Below, piece by piece: positions 17,312-26,467 of a DNA stretch of 64,000 nucleotides (within the stretch, counting starts at the first letter, position 1; every line of letters starts with the position of its first letter). The stretch comes from Enterococcus sp. 9E7_DIV0242 (GTDB lineage Bacteria; Bacillota; Bacilli; Lactobacillales; Enterococcaceae): contig NZ_CP147247.1 of NCBI RefSeq assembly GCF_002140975.2, forward strand, positions 3,957,001-4,021,000, given 5' to 3'. The notes beneath the pieces were generated by a model, which made no database searches, was not told the DNA's origin, and worked only from the letters and a program-made list of their open reading frames with translations. Made by a program: the position numbers and the translations under genes.

Positions 17312-17785
17312 ATGGGGTTGCATTTTGAAAAAGCAATGGCGTTAGATAAAGAGTGGTTGACTGAAGTAATGATAGTGGCTTTCAATTTCGATACAGCTCG
17401 CCATCGAACGGATACAGAGGAAGACGGCCCGCCGGGATATAATGATGGAACATTAGCTGAGAAGATGCTGTCAACAGTTGGGCTGACGAACTATATCATT
17501 GTAGCAGACCAGCAGCGGATCGGCTGTCTTAGCTTTTGTATAGAGGGAATGACAGGAACTGTAGAAAAATTCTGTTTGTTCCCAGAATACATCGGTCAAG
17601 GCTTTGGTACAATGGCCTGGCAGCTGATAGAAAAGCAGGTAGCGTGCAAAACGTGGGTACTGGAAACACCGGATTATTCAGTAAGTAACCACCAGTTTTA
17701 CGAAAAATGCGGGTTTAGAAAAAAAGGAAAGAAGCGATATGCTGAGGACAGTCACTCAATAATTTTTGAAAAGAAGTGTGAGTAA
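17312..17785 (+). CDS. GNAT-family acetyltransferase
   Basis: 157 residues from ATG 17312, chosen because GAAGGAG lies 8 bases upstream; an in-frame ATG at 17285 lacks a good SD. GNAT fold signs: FCLFPEYIGQGFGTMAWQLIE is the acetyl-CoA-binding motif A (R/QxxGxG/A type) and YEKCGFRKKGKKRY the motif B end. The acceptor is unknown. It follows dinB by 39 bases, so SOS co-transcription is possible. Confidence 0.8.
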   Translation: MGLHFEKAMALDKEWLTEVMIVAFNFDTARHRTDTEEDGPPGYNDGTLAEKMLSTVGLTNYIIVADQQRIGCLSFCIEGMTGTVEKFCLFPEYIGQGFGTMAWQLIEKQVACKTWVLETPDYSVSNHQFYEKCGFRKKGKKRYAEDSHSIIFEKKCE

Positions 17786-17833
17786 CTAGAAGACAGTATG
17801 TATTACTTACTAACATAATAAGAACTTTGTTTG

Positions 17834-17869
17834 AAAAAAATCCGAGCTTAAATCAGCTCGGATTTTTTG
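17834..17869. terminator. bidirectional terminator between acetyltransferase gene and nrdG
   Basis: AAAAAATCCGAGCT / AGCTCGGATTTTTT around a 6-base loop, with A-run and T-run on the two sides, so it can serve both converging genes. It overlaps the last codons of nrdG. Confidence 0.9.
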
Positions 17870-18450
17870 ATTTGTTCGTAAGAGGTTTCGGCATCATGAC
17901 ACTTATCCCAAATCACGGCTTCGCCTATGGCCAGCGATTTTTTTACATCAATGATCCGTTGATTGCTGCTGCCTCTGAATTGCAGGTTAAGGTTGCGCTT
18001 GCTTAGTTCAAAACGTCCATCTACTAAAACGTCAATTTTATCAAGCAGCTCAAGCTTATCCGGTGTTTCCAATAACAGCTCTTCAAAGGTGTAACCGGTC
18101 CATGACCAGATATCCTTTTTATCACCGAATACTTGATGAATGCGGTCAACGACCTTCAGACATACTTCGGTATTTAAAAAAGGCTCTCCACCAAGGAGGG
18201 TCATTCCTTGGACATAATCGTGTGACAAATCTTCGATGATTGTGTCTTCCAACTCTTGTGTGAAAGGTTTGCCATAACGAAAATTTTGGACAGCTTTATT
18301 AAAGCATCCTTCGCAGGCAAACAGGCAACCACTGACGTAAAGGCTATTTCGAACACCTTCTCCGTCAACAAAGTTGAATGCTTTGTAATCTGCAATATAG
18401 TTTTGACTATAATCTTGTGCGCGCCATTCTTTTGGGTGCGGATTGTTCAT
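17848..18450 (-). CDS. nrdG: anaerobic ribonucleotide reductase activating protein
   Basis: 200 residues. Radical-SAM enzyme with the CxxxCxxC cluster motif (CLFACEGC, about 42-49) and the MTLLGGEPFLN motif. It uses a 4Fe-4S cluster and SAM to form the glycyl radical on NrdD. SD AAAGGATGA precedes the ATG. It lies downstream of nrdD on the same strand but 393 bases away; in most genomes the two are close or overlapping. The gap holds a large palindrome with a T-run in this direction. Confidence 0.95.
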   Translation of the reverse strand: MNNPHPKEWRAQDYSQNYIADYKAFNFVDGEGVRNSLYVSGCLFACEGCFNKAVQNFRYGKPFTQELEDTIIEDLSHDYVQGMTLLGGEPFLNTEVCLKVVDRIHQVFGDKKDIWSWTGYTFEELLLETPDKLELLDKIDVLVDGRFELSKRNLNLQFRGSSNQRIIDVKKSLAIGEAVIWDKCHDAETSYEQIKKSELI

Positions 18451-18843
18451 TGCGTGATCATCCTTTCATTGACTCTCTTTACACAAAAATGATGCAAGAA
18501 AATTTGAGAGTCCAGGGGAAGTCTTCTAATCAAAAGAGGGAGGCTTCCGCGTTTATTGCTTCTTGGTATGAGGGTATGACAAAAGCGCTTAGCTACAAGC
18601 ATCAAGTAGCTGCTTTGGGTACACCATTTATTCAGTTCTATACAATGATAATGCATGATAAAGACAAGCCGAGAGAAGCATTCGCGACTTTTCTTTAAGA
18701 TTCCTGTCCTATGGAAAAGGGAAAGAAAAAATTCCTCATCCCACAAGGCTGAAAAAATAGTGGGACAAAAACTGCTTCTGCGCCTACGGGTCTCGCTTCG
18801 CTACGACCTTGGAAGCTAGAAGAGGTTTTGTCCCAACATTGTT
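18451..18843. other. nrdD-nrdG spacer
   Basis: 393 bases without a supportable gene. Short frames occur on both strands but have no SD and no recognisable motif. The nrdD-proximal part holds the GGGACAAAA palindrome (18762-18834). Confidence 0.6.
18762..18834. repeat. GGGACAAAA palindromic element between nrdD and nrdG
   Basis: GGGACAAAA (18762-18770) pairs with TTTTGTCCC (18826-18834); AGAAG/CTTCT-type and CGTAG/CTACG-type pairs occur inside around a GCTTCGC loop. On the minus strand it is followed by ACTATTTTTTC, so it could terminate or attenuate nrdD transcripts before nrdG. The ordered inner pairing and length resemble dispersed intergenic repeats rather than a simple terminator. Confidence 0.72.
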
Positions 18844-21033
18844 TTATTTCATATGTTTCACACGAGAGGAAATTTCTTTATGTCGTCCATGAACCATCGG
18901 ACGTGCTTGTGGATTTCCTAAATAACCACATGTTCTTTTTACAACATCACATGATTTTGGATCATGGTTGCCACATTGCGGACATTCAAAACCACGTTCT
19001 GTTGGTTGGAAATCACCTTCAAAATCGCATTCATAGCAGTGGTCGATTGGTGTGTTCGTTCCTAGGTAGCCAATACGATCGTAGGCATAATCCCAAACAG
19101 ATTCGAGAGCTTTCGGATTTTGCTGCAACACAGGGTATTCACAATAGTGAATGAAACCACCGGAAGTGTACTGCGCGTAATCTTTTTCAAAGTCCAGTTT
19201 TTCAAACGGTGTAGGATTTTTACGTACATCATAATGGAAGCTATTTGTGTAATAGTCCTTATCAGTGATATTTTCAACAGAGCCAAATTTTTCTGTATCA
19301 AGACGGCAGAAGCGGTCTGTTAAGCTTTCACTAGGTGTCGAATAGACACTGAAATGATAGCCATAATTATTGCCCCATTCGTCTGCGTGTGCTTTCAAGA
19401 ATTTTAGAATATCAAGAGTCAGCTCTTTCGCTTCTGGATTGTTTTCCCATTCGCCACCGAAGAAAGCCGCAGCAACTTCGTAAAGACCGATATAACCCAT
19501 AGAAACGGTTGCCCGTTTGTTTTTAAACAGCTCATTGACTGAATCTTTTCTTGATAAACGTTTTCCAAAGGCACCATACATATAAAGAATTGGTGCGTTC
19601 GCAGGGGTTGCTTCTTTACAGCGTTCTACACGATAGACCAATGCATCCTTCATGATTTCCAGACGTTCTTCTAATAAGGACCAGAATTTATCAATATTAC
19701 CTTGTGACTCCAATGCAATTCTTGGCAGGTTTAATGTGACTACCCCAAGGTTCATTCGACCAACGTTGATTTCTTCGCCATCTTCATCCTTCCAGCCTTG
19801 TAGGAAGGAACGACAACCCATTGGAACTTTGAAGCTTCCTGTCAGTTCGATCAATTTATCATAGCTCAAAACATCTGGATACATTCTTTTTGTTGCACAC
19901 TCTAATGCTAACTGTTTCACATCATAGTTAGGGTCTTCAGCATTCAGGTTCACGCCTCTTCTCAGTGTGAAAATCAGTTTTGGAAAAATAGCTGTACGTT
20001 TTTCGCTACCTAGACCGTTGATTCTGATTTGTAAAATCGCTTTTTGGATTTCACGTTCAAACCAGCTTGTTCCAAGACCAAAACCAAGAGAAGTGAATGG
20101 TGTTTGTCCATTTGAAGTAAACAATGTATTGATTTCATATTCCAGACTTTGCATCGCATCATAGATATCTTTTCTAGTTTTTGCTTTTGCGTATTCTTCC
20201 TGACGTTCTTCACCATCGATCCATTCTCTCGCATCCTCTAGGTGTTTGAAATAGTTCAATTCGGCAAATGGAGCCAATAGCTCATCGACACGGTCAGCAG
20301 AACAACCGCCGTATTGACTGGAAGCCACATTAGCGATAATCTGTGAGATTTGTGCCGTGGCTGTTTGAATTGATTTTGGAGACTCCACTTCGGCATTGCC
20401 GATTTTAAACCCATTGTTTAACATCCCTTTAAAGTCGATCAAACAACAGTTAGTCATTGGTGTATACGGATGATAATCCAAATCATGGTAATGGATATCC
20501 CCCTTTTGATGGGCGTTTGCTACATGAGCCGGCAGCATTTTCAGGCCGATTGATTTACCAACGATCCCCGCAGTCAAGTCTCTTTGCGTGTTAAAAACAT
20601 CACTGTCTTTGTTGGCATTTTCGTTGACCACTGTTTGATCTTTGTTTAATAGCTTACCGATAGTAAAGTTGATATCGGTTGCTTTGCTTCGCTCGAAGTC
20701 ACGACGAGTACGGTAATTGATGTATTCTTCTGCAAGTGCGTATTCGTTTCTTTCCAATAGGATGTGTTCAACCACGTTTTGAATTTCATAAATCTTTACA
20801 TTAGAAGTAAAACGTTCTGAAATTTCCTGATCGACACGTTCAACAATTTCTTGGATACGTTCATGTGCCAAAGGTTCCAGTCTTCCATGAATTTTTTGTT
20901 CAGCTTTGATCAAAGCATCATAGATTTTTTGGTCATCAAAATCAACCAATCGCCCATCTCTTTTGATAATCTTGATATCGTATAGAGATGAAGCAGTACT
21001 ACTTAATGAATCTTTTTGTCCTATTTCCATCAT
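18844..21033 (-). CDS. nrdD: anaerobic (class III) ribonucleoside-triphosphate reductase
   Basis: 729 residues. N-terminal ATP-cone (IIKRDGRLVDFDDQKIYDAL, about 24-43), a ten-stranded barrel core and the C-terminal zinc site (CYEC...CPQC) followed by RTCGYLGNP, where the glycine becomes the radical. It reduces ribonucleotides to deoxyribonucleotides without oxygen, usually with formate as reductant. Two Met codons begin the frame. The promoter has two NrdR boxes, so control by dNTP level through NrdR is expected. Confidence 0.96.
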   Translation of the reverse strand: MMEIGQKDSLSSTASSLYDIKIIKRDGRLVDFDDQKIYDALIKAEQKIHGRLEPLAHERIQEIVERVDQEISERFTSNVKIYEIQNVVEHILLERNEYALAEEYINYRTRRDFERSKATDINFTIGKLLNKDQTVVNENANKDSDVFNTQRDLTAGIVGKSIGLKMLPAHVANAHQKGDIHYHDLDYHPYTPMTNCCLIDFKGMLNNGFKIGNAEVESPKSIQTATAQISQIIANVASSQYGGCSADRVDELLAPFAELNYFKHLEDAREWIDGEERQEEYAKAKTRKDIYDAMQSLEYEINTLFTSNGQTPFTSLGFGLGTSWFEREIQKAILQIRINGLGSEKRTAIFPKLIFTLRRGVNLNAEDPNYDVKQLALECATKRMYPDVLSYDKLIELTGSFKVPMGCRSFLQGWKDEDGEEINVGRMNLGVVTLNLPRIALESQGNIDKFWSLLEERLEIMKDALVYRVERCKEATPANAPILYMYGAFGKRLSRKDSVNELFKNKRATVSMGYIGLYEVAAAFFGGEWENNPEAKELTLDILKFLKAHADEWGNNYGYHFSVYSTPSESLTDRFCRLDTEKFGSVENITDKDYYTNSFHYDVRKNPTPFEKLDFEKDYAQYTSGGFIHYCEYPVLQQNPKALESVWDYAYDRIGYLGTNTPIDHCYECDFEGDFQPTERGFECPQCGNHDPKSCDVVKRTCGYLGNPQARPMVHGRHKEISSRVKHMK

Positions 21034-21069
21034 AAATTTCCCAACTCCTCGATGACTTATTCCTCATCT

Positions 21070-21098
21070 ATCATAAAACAATTCCTTTTTTCTTTCAA
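21070..21098 (-). promoter_or_regulatory. nrdD promoter
   Basis: On the minus strand TTGAAA (21098-21093), a 17-base spacer and TATGAT (21075-21070), 37 bases before the nrdD start. Confidence 0.75.
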
Positions 21099-21099
21099 C

Positions 21100-21112
21100 C
21101 TATATATAGTGT
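21100..21112. promoter_or_regulatory. NrdR box 1
   Basis: CTATATATAGTGT (minus strand ACACTATATATAG) fits the NrdR box pattern ACACWATATNTWG. It abuts the nrdD -35 element. Confidence 0.8.
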
Positions 21113-21141
21113 TATTTTTTAAAAAAAACAGCGAAAAACAT

Positions 21142-21154
21142 CTATATATTGTGT
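21142..21154. promoter_or_regulatory. NrdR box 2
   Basis: CTATATATTGTGT (minus strand ACACAATATATAG), exactly 42 bases from box 1, i.e. four helical turns. Paired boxes on one helix face are typical of NrdR operators. Confidence 0.8.
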
Positions 21155-21494
21155 GTAGTCTTCCTGAAAATACTATGAAAACAAGTCTTATAAAGGTTTG
21201 AAAGAATTCGTCATGTTGAAAAAAAACTGTTGAAATACATTCAATGACAAAATTAATTTTTTGAGAATTCCGAGCAAGAAAATGGATTGATGACATTCTG
21301 CTATTTTTAGTTGAACTACTTAGGAAAATAAATAAATTCATGCGATATTGTTTGTATTTCGACAATAATTATGTGAATAAATGTTCAAAAATAGATGTTC
21401 TTACAAAAGTGATAGATGCAAACATACGAAAAAATGTTCAGTAGCAAAAAATATTGGTAAAATAAAAGCAATACATGCGATAGGCGGAGAAGTA

Positions 21495-22262
21495 ATGAAA
21501 AAAATTATTGATGTTCAACATATTAGTAAATCTTATGGGTATCTACTAAACAAGGCCACTGTTTTGGATAACCTCTCTTTCTCTGTAGAGAAAGGAGAAT
21601 TTGTTGGAATCATGGGTCCTAGCGGTGCAGGGAAATCCACCCTTTTAAATGTTATTTCGACAATAGAACTCCCTTCGGCTGGTAGTGTAAAAATAAATGG
21701 AAAAAGCATTCTGGAGATGAGAAGCAATCAGCTGAGTGATTTTCGGAGGAAGGAAATTGGGTTCATTTTTCAGGACTTCAATCTTGTGGAATCTCTGAAT
21801 ATAAAGGACAACATTTTATTTCCTCTGGCTGTTGACCATATATCGGTGAAGGAAATGGAGACGAGGTTGAGTAGAGTAGCGGGTATCTTGAATATTGAAG
21901 GGATCTTAGACTCTTATCCCACAGCCATTTCAATTGGTCAAAAGCAGCGAGCTGCGGCTGCACGTGCATTGATTACAGCGCCTAAAATTATCTTTGCAGA
22001 TGAACCGACGGGCTCGTTGGATTCTAAATCTGCCGCAGAGCTGTTGCAGTATATGACGGATATCAACCAACAAGATGATGCAACAATCATCATGGTCACA
22101 CATGATCCTTATACTGCCAGCTACTGCAATCGGATTATCTTTATCAAAGATGGTGCATTCTTTTCAGAAGTCGTTCGTCAAGGGCCGCGAGAAGAGTTTT
22201 TCAATCAAGTGATCGATATGCAGGCAACGATCGGAGGTGGCAAACGATTTGATGCTTTCTAA
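21495..22262 (+). CDS. ABC transporter ATPase, BceA/MacB type
   Basis: 255 residues from ATG 21495 (GGAGAAGTA upstream). Walker A GPSGAGKST (about 43-51), Q-loop FIFQDFNLVESL, Walker B KIIFADEPTGSLDSK and the H-loop VTHD are normal. The signature motif, usually LSGGQ, reads ISIGQKQRAAAARAL, so its first Gly is Ile. The next gene is the matching BceB-like permease. Such pairs usually export or sense peptide antibiotics, often with a two-component system; none is next to this pair. Substrate unknown. Confidence 0.88.
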   Translation: MKKIIDVQHISKSYGYLLNKATVLDNLSFSVEKGEFVGIMGPSGAGKSTLLNVISTIELPSAGSVKINGKSILEMRSNQLSDFRRKEIGFIFQDFNLVESLNIKDNILFPLAVDHISVKEMETRLSRVAGILNIEGILDSYPTAISIGQKQRAAAARALITAPKIIFADEPTGSLDSKSAAELLQYMTDINQQDDATIIMVTHDPYTASYCNRIIFIKDGAFFSEVVRQGPREEFFNQVIDMQATIGGGKRFDAF

Positions 22263-24297
22263 GCTTTCTTGGAAAAGTGTTCGTTCACAATATTATCATT
22301 ATGTGGTTTATCTGGTAGGAATGATTTTTGCCGTTGCCATCTACTATAGCTTCAATGCAATTACCTATGATAAGGTTTTGTTGAAAAGTGTTGGTAGTGA
22401 GGTTAGTCTGAAAGCATTTCTAAGCTTTGGCGCATTGTTGATTGCGGTAATGATCTTGAGCTTCATGTTTACGATCAATCGTTTTTTCTTTATGCGACGA
22501 GCAAAGGAAATTGGTATTTATCAATTGATTGGTATGAAGAAAAGACAGATTGCGGGATTGTTTTTTTCGGAAATTTATAGTCTTGGTATAGCCGCGTTAA
22601 TCATCGGCATTTTTTTCGGTATTATTTTCTCGAAGCTGTTTTCCATGATTTTGATTAAAGTGATGGTTTTAAATGTGGAAAGTTCGATAAATTTTTCGAT
22701 CCCTTCTATAGTAGATACTGTGCTCGTTTTTCTATTGCTGTTGTTCTTTGTTTCATTGCATAGCAGTTATTTGATATACTCCTATCGTTTATCCGGTTTT
22801 TTTAAGCAAGAGGATCAGCCGGTCATTGAAGCCAAGCAATTGACGGTTCGACAAGCAGCTCTAGGTACGGTTGGGGTCGCATTGATCCTGTTCAGCTATT
22901 TTATTTCTATGAATGTCCTTTCGTTTTTATTTGATGAAACTGTTGGGACCTTAGGGTTTCTACTGCTGCCCTTTGTTTTGATTGGTCTTTGTGCGGTTGG
23001 CACCTATTTGATTTTTAAATACACGATTCATATTTTTATCCATTTATTTATTAGGAAAAAAGGGGGCTATTATCAAGGGTTGTCCATGCTGGTTGCCGGA
23101 AATACGCGGTTGCATTTGTACAAGGGAAGCAATACATTGACCACAATCACCATATTTATTGCCTGTTCATTGGGGATAATCGGCGGTTCGGCATCTTTTT
23201 ACACCTTGGGTATGGATAATGTCAATGCGACGAATCCTACAGACTTTATCGTTAACAGTGCTCTATATGAGCCTATAATGGCGCATATCGATCAGAAAAA
23301 GGCAGTTACCGAATCGGTCGAGTTGCACTTTAAGGCTGTTGGAGGAGTGTACCGTTATTATCTCAGCAAAGAAGAAATGACAATTCTTGAACCCATTAAT
23401 ATTCTTTCGTTGACAAATTACAAAGAATATCAGCAAATCAATCCTTATTTGAAGACTATTGCATTTAATGGAAACAATCAGGCAGTACTATTGGCCCCAC
23501 GAACGCAATCCATAGCGAAGTATGATTCCGTATTTCAATTACTTGGAGGAATAACGGTCGAAGTGACTGACACTATTCCAGACTATCTGGGAGATACATT
23601 ACTCCGGTATAATCGTCCGACGTTGATTGTACCAGATAAGCTGTTCGACCAAGTGAAGGATGCTGTGTCTTACCGTTTAACGGCATTCAATGTGCTAGAA
23701 GATCAAAACAGCACCATCGCAGAACAGATTTCTCAAAATTTTGCTAAAGAATGGCAGTTTCCAATGTATTATGAATTGAATCAGGCGAAGGCGGGACTCT
23801 CTGGATATGTATCAGAGAAGCCGAAGAAGACAGAAGGTGAAGCGTCTGGGAATGAAAGTGAGAGCTGGACATTGAATTATACCAGTCGCACGACAGAGTT
23901 GGTATACAGCCGCAAGCTTTTAGGTGCATTGATTTATATCGTTCTGTTTTTGGGTATTTTTGCCCTGATCATCTCCGGTAGTGTGTTGATGGTTCGACAG
24001 TTTGCCGAGGCTGAAAGAGAACGAGGAACCTATCGTTTACTTGAGCGATTGGGGATTCCGCAAAAGCAAATTCGTCGGCTTGTTTATCGGCAAAATCGGA
24101 TCATTTTCTTTTTGCCTATGTTTCTTGGGATTTTGCATGCCTTTTTTGCAGTCCGTTTGTTCAATCAGCTGGTTCCAAGCTCAGGCTATCGATTGGCGTA
24201 TATTTCCTGTGGTCTGCTCATACTGATCTATATGGTCTATTATGTACTAACTTCAAGAATCTATTATTGGATTATAGAAAAGGTGGAATCTACCTGA
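22252..24297 (+). CDS. ABC transporter permease, BceB/FtsX type
   Basis: 681 residues from ATG 22252 (MLSKLSWKSVRSQ, the usual BceB-like beginning); GTG 22237 is in frame but overlaps the SD GGAGG (22233-22237), and TTG 22249 is possible. About ten membrane helices in FtsX style: helices 1-4, a middle set, then a large extracellular domain (about 320-570) before the last helices. The gene overlaps the 3' end of the ATPase gene by 11 bases, indicating coupling. The large outside domain is the feature that binds bacitracin-like peptides in known BceB proteins; the ligand here is unknown. Confidence 0.87.
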   Translation: MLSKLSWKSVRSQYYHYVVYLVGMIFAVAIYYSFNAITYDKVLLKSVGSEVSLKAFLSFGALLIAVMILSFMFTINRFFFMRRAKEIGIYQLIGMKKRQIAGLFFSEIYSLGIAALIIGIFFGIIFSKLFSMILIKVMVLNVESSINFSIPSIVDTVLVFLLLLFFVSLHSSYLIYSYRLSGFFKQEDQPVIEAKQLTVRQAALGTVGVALILFSYFISMNVLSFLFDETVGTLGFLLLPFVLIGLCAVGTYLIFKYTIHIFIHLFIRKKGGYYQGLSMLVAGNTRLHLYKGSNTLTTITIFIACSLGIIGGSASFYTLGMDNVNATNPTDFIVNSALYEPIMAHIDQKKAVTESVELHFKAVGGVYRYYLSKEEMTILEPINILSLTNYKEYQQINPYLKTIAFNGNNQAVLLAPRTQSIAKYDSVFQLLGGITVEVTDTIPDYLGDTLLRYNRPTLIVPDKLFDQVKDAVSYRLTAFNVLEDQNSTIAEQISQNFAKEWQFPMYYELNQAKAGLSGYVSEKPKKTEGEASGNESESWTLNYTSRTTELVYSRKLLGALIYIVLFLGIFALIISGSVLMVRQFAEAERERGTYRLLERLGIPQKQIRRLVYRQNRIIFFLPMFLGILHAFFAVRLFNQLVPSSGYRLAYISCGLLILIYMVYYVLTSRIYYWIIEKVEST

Positions 24298-24485
24298 AAT
24301 ACTGGGTGGATTTCTTTTATTGTGAAGGTCAACTTGTTGTGACGGTCTTGACTTCAAAAGGAGAAATCAGCTGTTGGAGGTACTATGCATAGGGAGTGAA
24401 CAGAGGGGCTGTTGCTTTTACTATTTTTAAATGAGAAATGAATGTTATAATACTTTAGATAAGATTTTTGAGAGGAGCTATTATT

Positions 24486-25568
24486 GTGGATAAACGTGAA
24501 GAAGAATTACTAGTCGAGTTGGTCTCTGCAAATGGAGTACCGGGGAATGAAGACGAGGTAAGAGCTATTTTCAAAAAGCATGCAGAACCTTTTGCTGATA
24601 AAATCATGTACGATGGGTTGGGTAGCATTATTGCTAAACGAGTGGGTGCTAAAGAAGGTCCTAAGATTTATTTTTCAGGACATATGGATGAAGTTGGCTT
24701 TATGGTCACACAGATTACAGAAAAAGGCTTTATCAAATTCCAGACACTTGGTGGCTGGTGGGGGCAGGTCATGCTTGCACAACAGGTACAGATCACGACG
24801 ACTGAAGGAAAAATCTTTCATGGCGTAATCGGCTCAAAACCGCCTCATGTACTGACTCCGGAAGTACGCAACAAGCCATATGAAATGTCAGATATGTTCA
24901 TTGATGTTGGTGCTTCAAGCGATGAGATGGTTAAAGCGTGGGGAATCAGACCAGGAGATATGATTACACCTTATATCGAATACCGTAGAATGAACGACAC
25001 GAAATTTATGCTGGCTAAGGCGTGGGATAATCGGGTCGGAACAGCTGTTTCGTTGAAGGTTCTTGAAAATCTGGCGGCTTCCGGACATCCCAATGTTGTA
25101 TTTGCCGGAAGTGATGCACAAGAAGAGGTTGGGCTTAGAGGGGCACGAACAAGTGCAAACTTAGTGGATGCAGATATCTCTTTTGCATTGGACACGGGGA
25201 CGGCAGGAGATACACCGGGAATGACGCCGGAGGAAGCAGACTCTGTATTGGGTGAAGGGCCGCAAATACTGATTTATGATGCTTCAATGATCCCTCATAA
25301 AAAACTGAAGGAGTTCGTAATCAAAGTAGCGGAAGAAAACAATATCCCATTCCAATACACAGTGATTGCGGGTGGTGGAACAGATGCCGGACAAATGCAT
25401 TTAGCGAGAAACGGTGTACCTTCTTTGGCAATTACTGTTCCTGTTCGTTACCTGCATTCTCATACATCGATCATTCATGAGGATGATTATCTGAATACAG
25501 TCAAGCTAGTTACAGAAGTTGTCAAACGTCTGGATGAAGAAACGGTTCGCAAAATCAAAGAGTATTAA
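24486..25568 (+). CDS. M42-family metalloaminopeptidase
   Basis: 360 residues from GTG 24486 (GAGAGGAG 8 bases upstream). M42 motifs: FSGHMDEVGFMV (metal His/Asp), KAWDNRVGTAVSL (bridging Asp), GSDAQEEVGLRGA (catalytic Glu pair), ALDTGTAGDTPG and HSHTSIIHEDDY (last metal His). Cytosolic dodecameric aminopeptidases of this family trim peptides; relatives include glutamyl aminopeptidase PepA and YsdC. Which residue it prefers cannot be read from the sequence. Confidence 0.9.
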   Translation: MDKREEELLVELVSANGVPGNEDEVRAIFKKHAEPFADKIMYDGLGSIIAKRVGAKEGPKIYFSGHMDEVGFMVTQITEKGFIKFQTLGGWWGQVMLAQQVQITTTEGKIFHGVIGSKPPHVLTPEVRNKPYEMSDMFIDVGASSDEMVKAWGIRPGDMITPYIEYRRMNDTKFMLAKAWDNRVGTAVSLKVLENLAASGHPNVVFAGSDAQEEVGLRGARTSANLVDADISFALDTGTAGDTPGMTPEEADSVLGEGPQILIYDASMIPHKKLKEFVIKVAEENNIPFQYTVIAGGGTDAGQMHLARNGVPSLAITVPVRYLHSHTSIIHEDDYLNTVKLVTEVVKRLDEETVRKIKEY

Positions 25569-25596
25569 AAAAGAAGATTAGAGGAGTTTTAAAGTT

Positions 25597-26385
25597 ATGA
25601 ATAATCAAATGACAAATGCAATGCACAGAGAGAGAGCCAGAAAGGCACTTTCCGGTAAATGGGGGACAATGGCCCTGATCGTTTTAGTTAGCGTGTTGAT
25701 TGAGACAGTTGTCAGTACCTTGGTGGGGAACACAACAGGCGTAGCTGGCGACAGTACTGGTGGTCGATTTATCAGCTTTGTGTTGAGTAATCTGATTTTC
25801 TTCGCCTTGACTTATGGGTTGTACAATGCAGCATTACAAGTTATAAGAGGACGCTCAATTGAAGTAGGGATGGTACTATCCATCTTTAAAGGCGAATACT
25901 ATGTTCCTATGCTGTTGATCAACCTCGTTCAATATTTTGTACAATTGCTGGCTAACTTGATTTTCTTGTTACCGGTTTTGATTACGTATGGAGCAACCAT
26001 TTATTTCGGGATGATGTTTAATACAGTATCGATTACACAATACCAAAATGAAATGGCTTCTGATGTGATTTTTGCTCTGTTTCTGTTTGCATTCTCAATT
26101 CTGTTATTGTTGCTTTCGCTATTTATCAGCGGCGTGTTCCAATTTGCTGTCTGGACTAAGATCGATCATCCAGACTGGGGTGTCGGTACTAGTTTGAAAT
26201 ATGCATTAGATTTAATGAAGGGACGTTTCAAGCAGTATGTTTTTCTTGAATTGTCTTTCGTCGGCTGGTACATTGTTGGTGCATTAGCAATCGGTATTGG
26301 GTTATTGTGGGTCATCCCTTACAACCATGTAGCACTAGCAAGCTTTTATGATGAAGCACGTGATGAAAAAGATTTGAGCATTTAA
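25597..26385 (+). CDS. DUF975-family integral membrane protein
   Basis: 262 residues. Short N-terminus with RERARKALSGKWGTMALI, typical of DUF975, then about six membrane helices, and the cytoplasmic-side DLMKGRFKQYVFLELSFVGW segment and closing VIPYNHVALASFYDEAR that recur in the family. Function unknown. SD AGAGGAG precedes the ATG; the gene follows the M42 peptidase by 28 bases and may share its transcript. Confidence 0.8.
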   Translation: MNNQMTNAMHRERARKALSGKWGTMALIVLVSVLIETVVSTLVGNTTGVAGDSTGGRFISFVLSNLIFFALTYGLYNAALQVIRGRSIEVGMVLSIFKGEYYVPMLLINLVQYFVQLLANLIFLLPVLITYGATIYFGMMFNTVSITQYQNEMASDVIFALFLFAFSILLLLLSLFISGVFQFAVWTKIDHPDWGVGTSLKYALDLMKGRFKQYVFLELSFVGWYIVGALAIGIGLLWVIPYNHVALASFYDEARDEKDLSI

Positions 26386-26401
26386 TTATTGATTTGGGCG
26401 T

Positions 26402-26436
26402 GTCTGAAAACTATTAGGGGAACAAGCTTTTCAGAC
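26402..26436. terminator. hairpin between DUF975 gene and metallo-hydrolase gene
   Basis: GTCTGAAAA (26402-26410) pairs with TTTTCAGAC (26428-26436). There is no T-run after it, so it may be a weak terminator or processing site; low confidence as a true terminator. Confidence 0.45.
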
Positions 26437-26467
26437 AGGGCCTACTATGGAACAGGAGGGCAAGAAT

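Larger units (their letters stand above)
21034..21494. other. divergent region between nrdD and the ABC transporter
   Basis: 461 bases. The nrdD side carries its promoter and both NrdR boxes (21070-21154). The ABC side is AT-rich; the frame of the ATPase is open from 21381 but has no SD before 21485. No convincing promoter for the transporter was identified. Confidence 0.6.

Noticed and set aside
18378..18746. Open frames on both strands in the nrdD-nrdG spacer (about 100 codons each)
   Set aside because: No SD, no recognised motif, and each overlaps nrdG or the complementary frame; most likely chance frames or decayed sequence.
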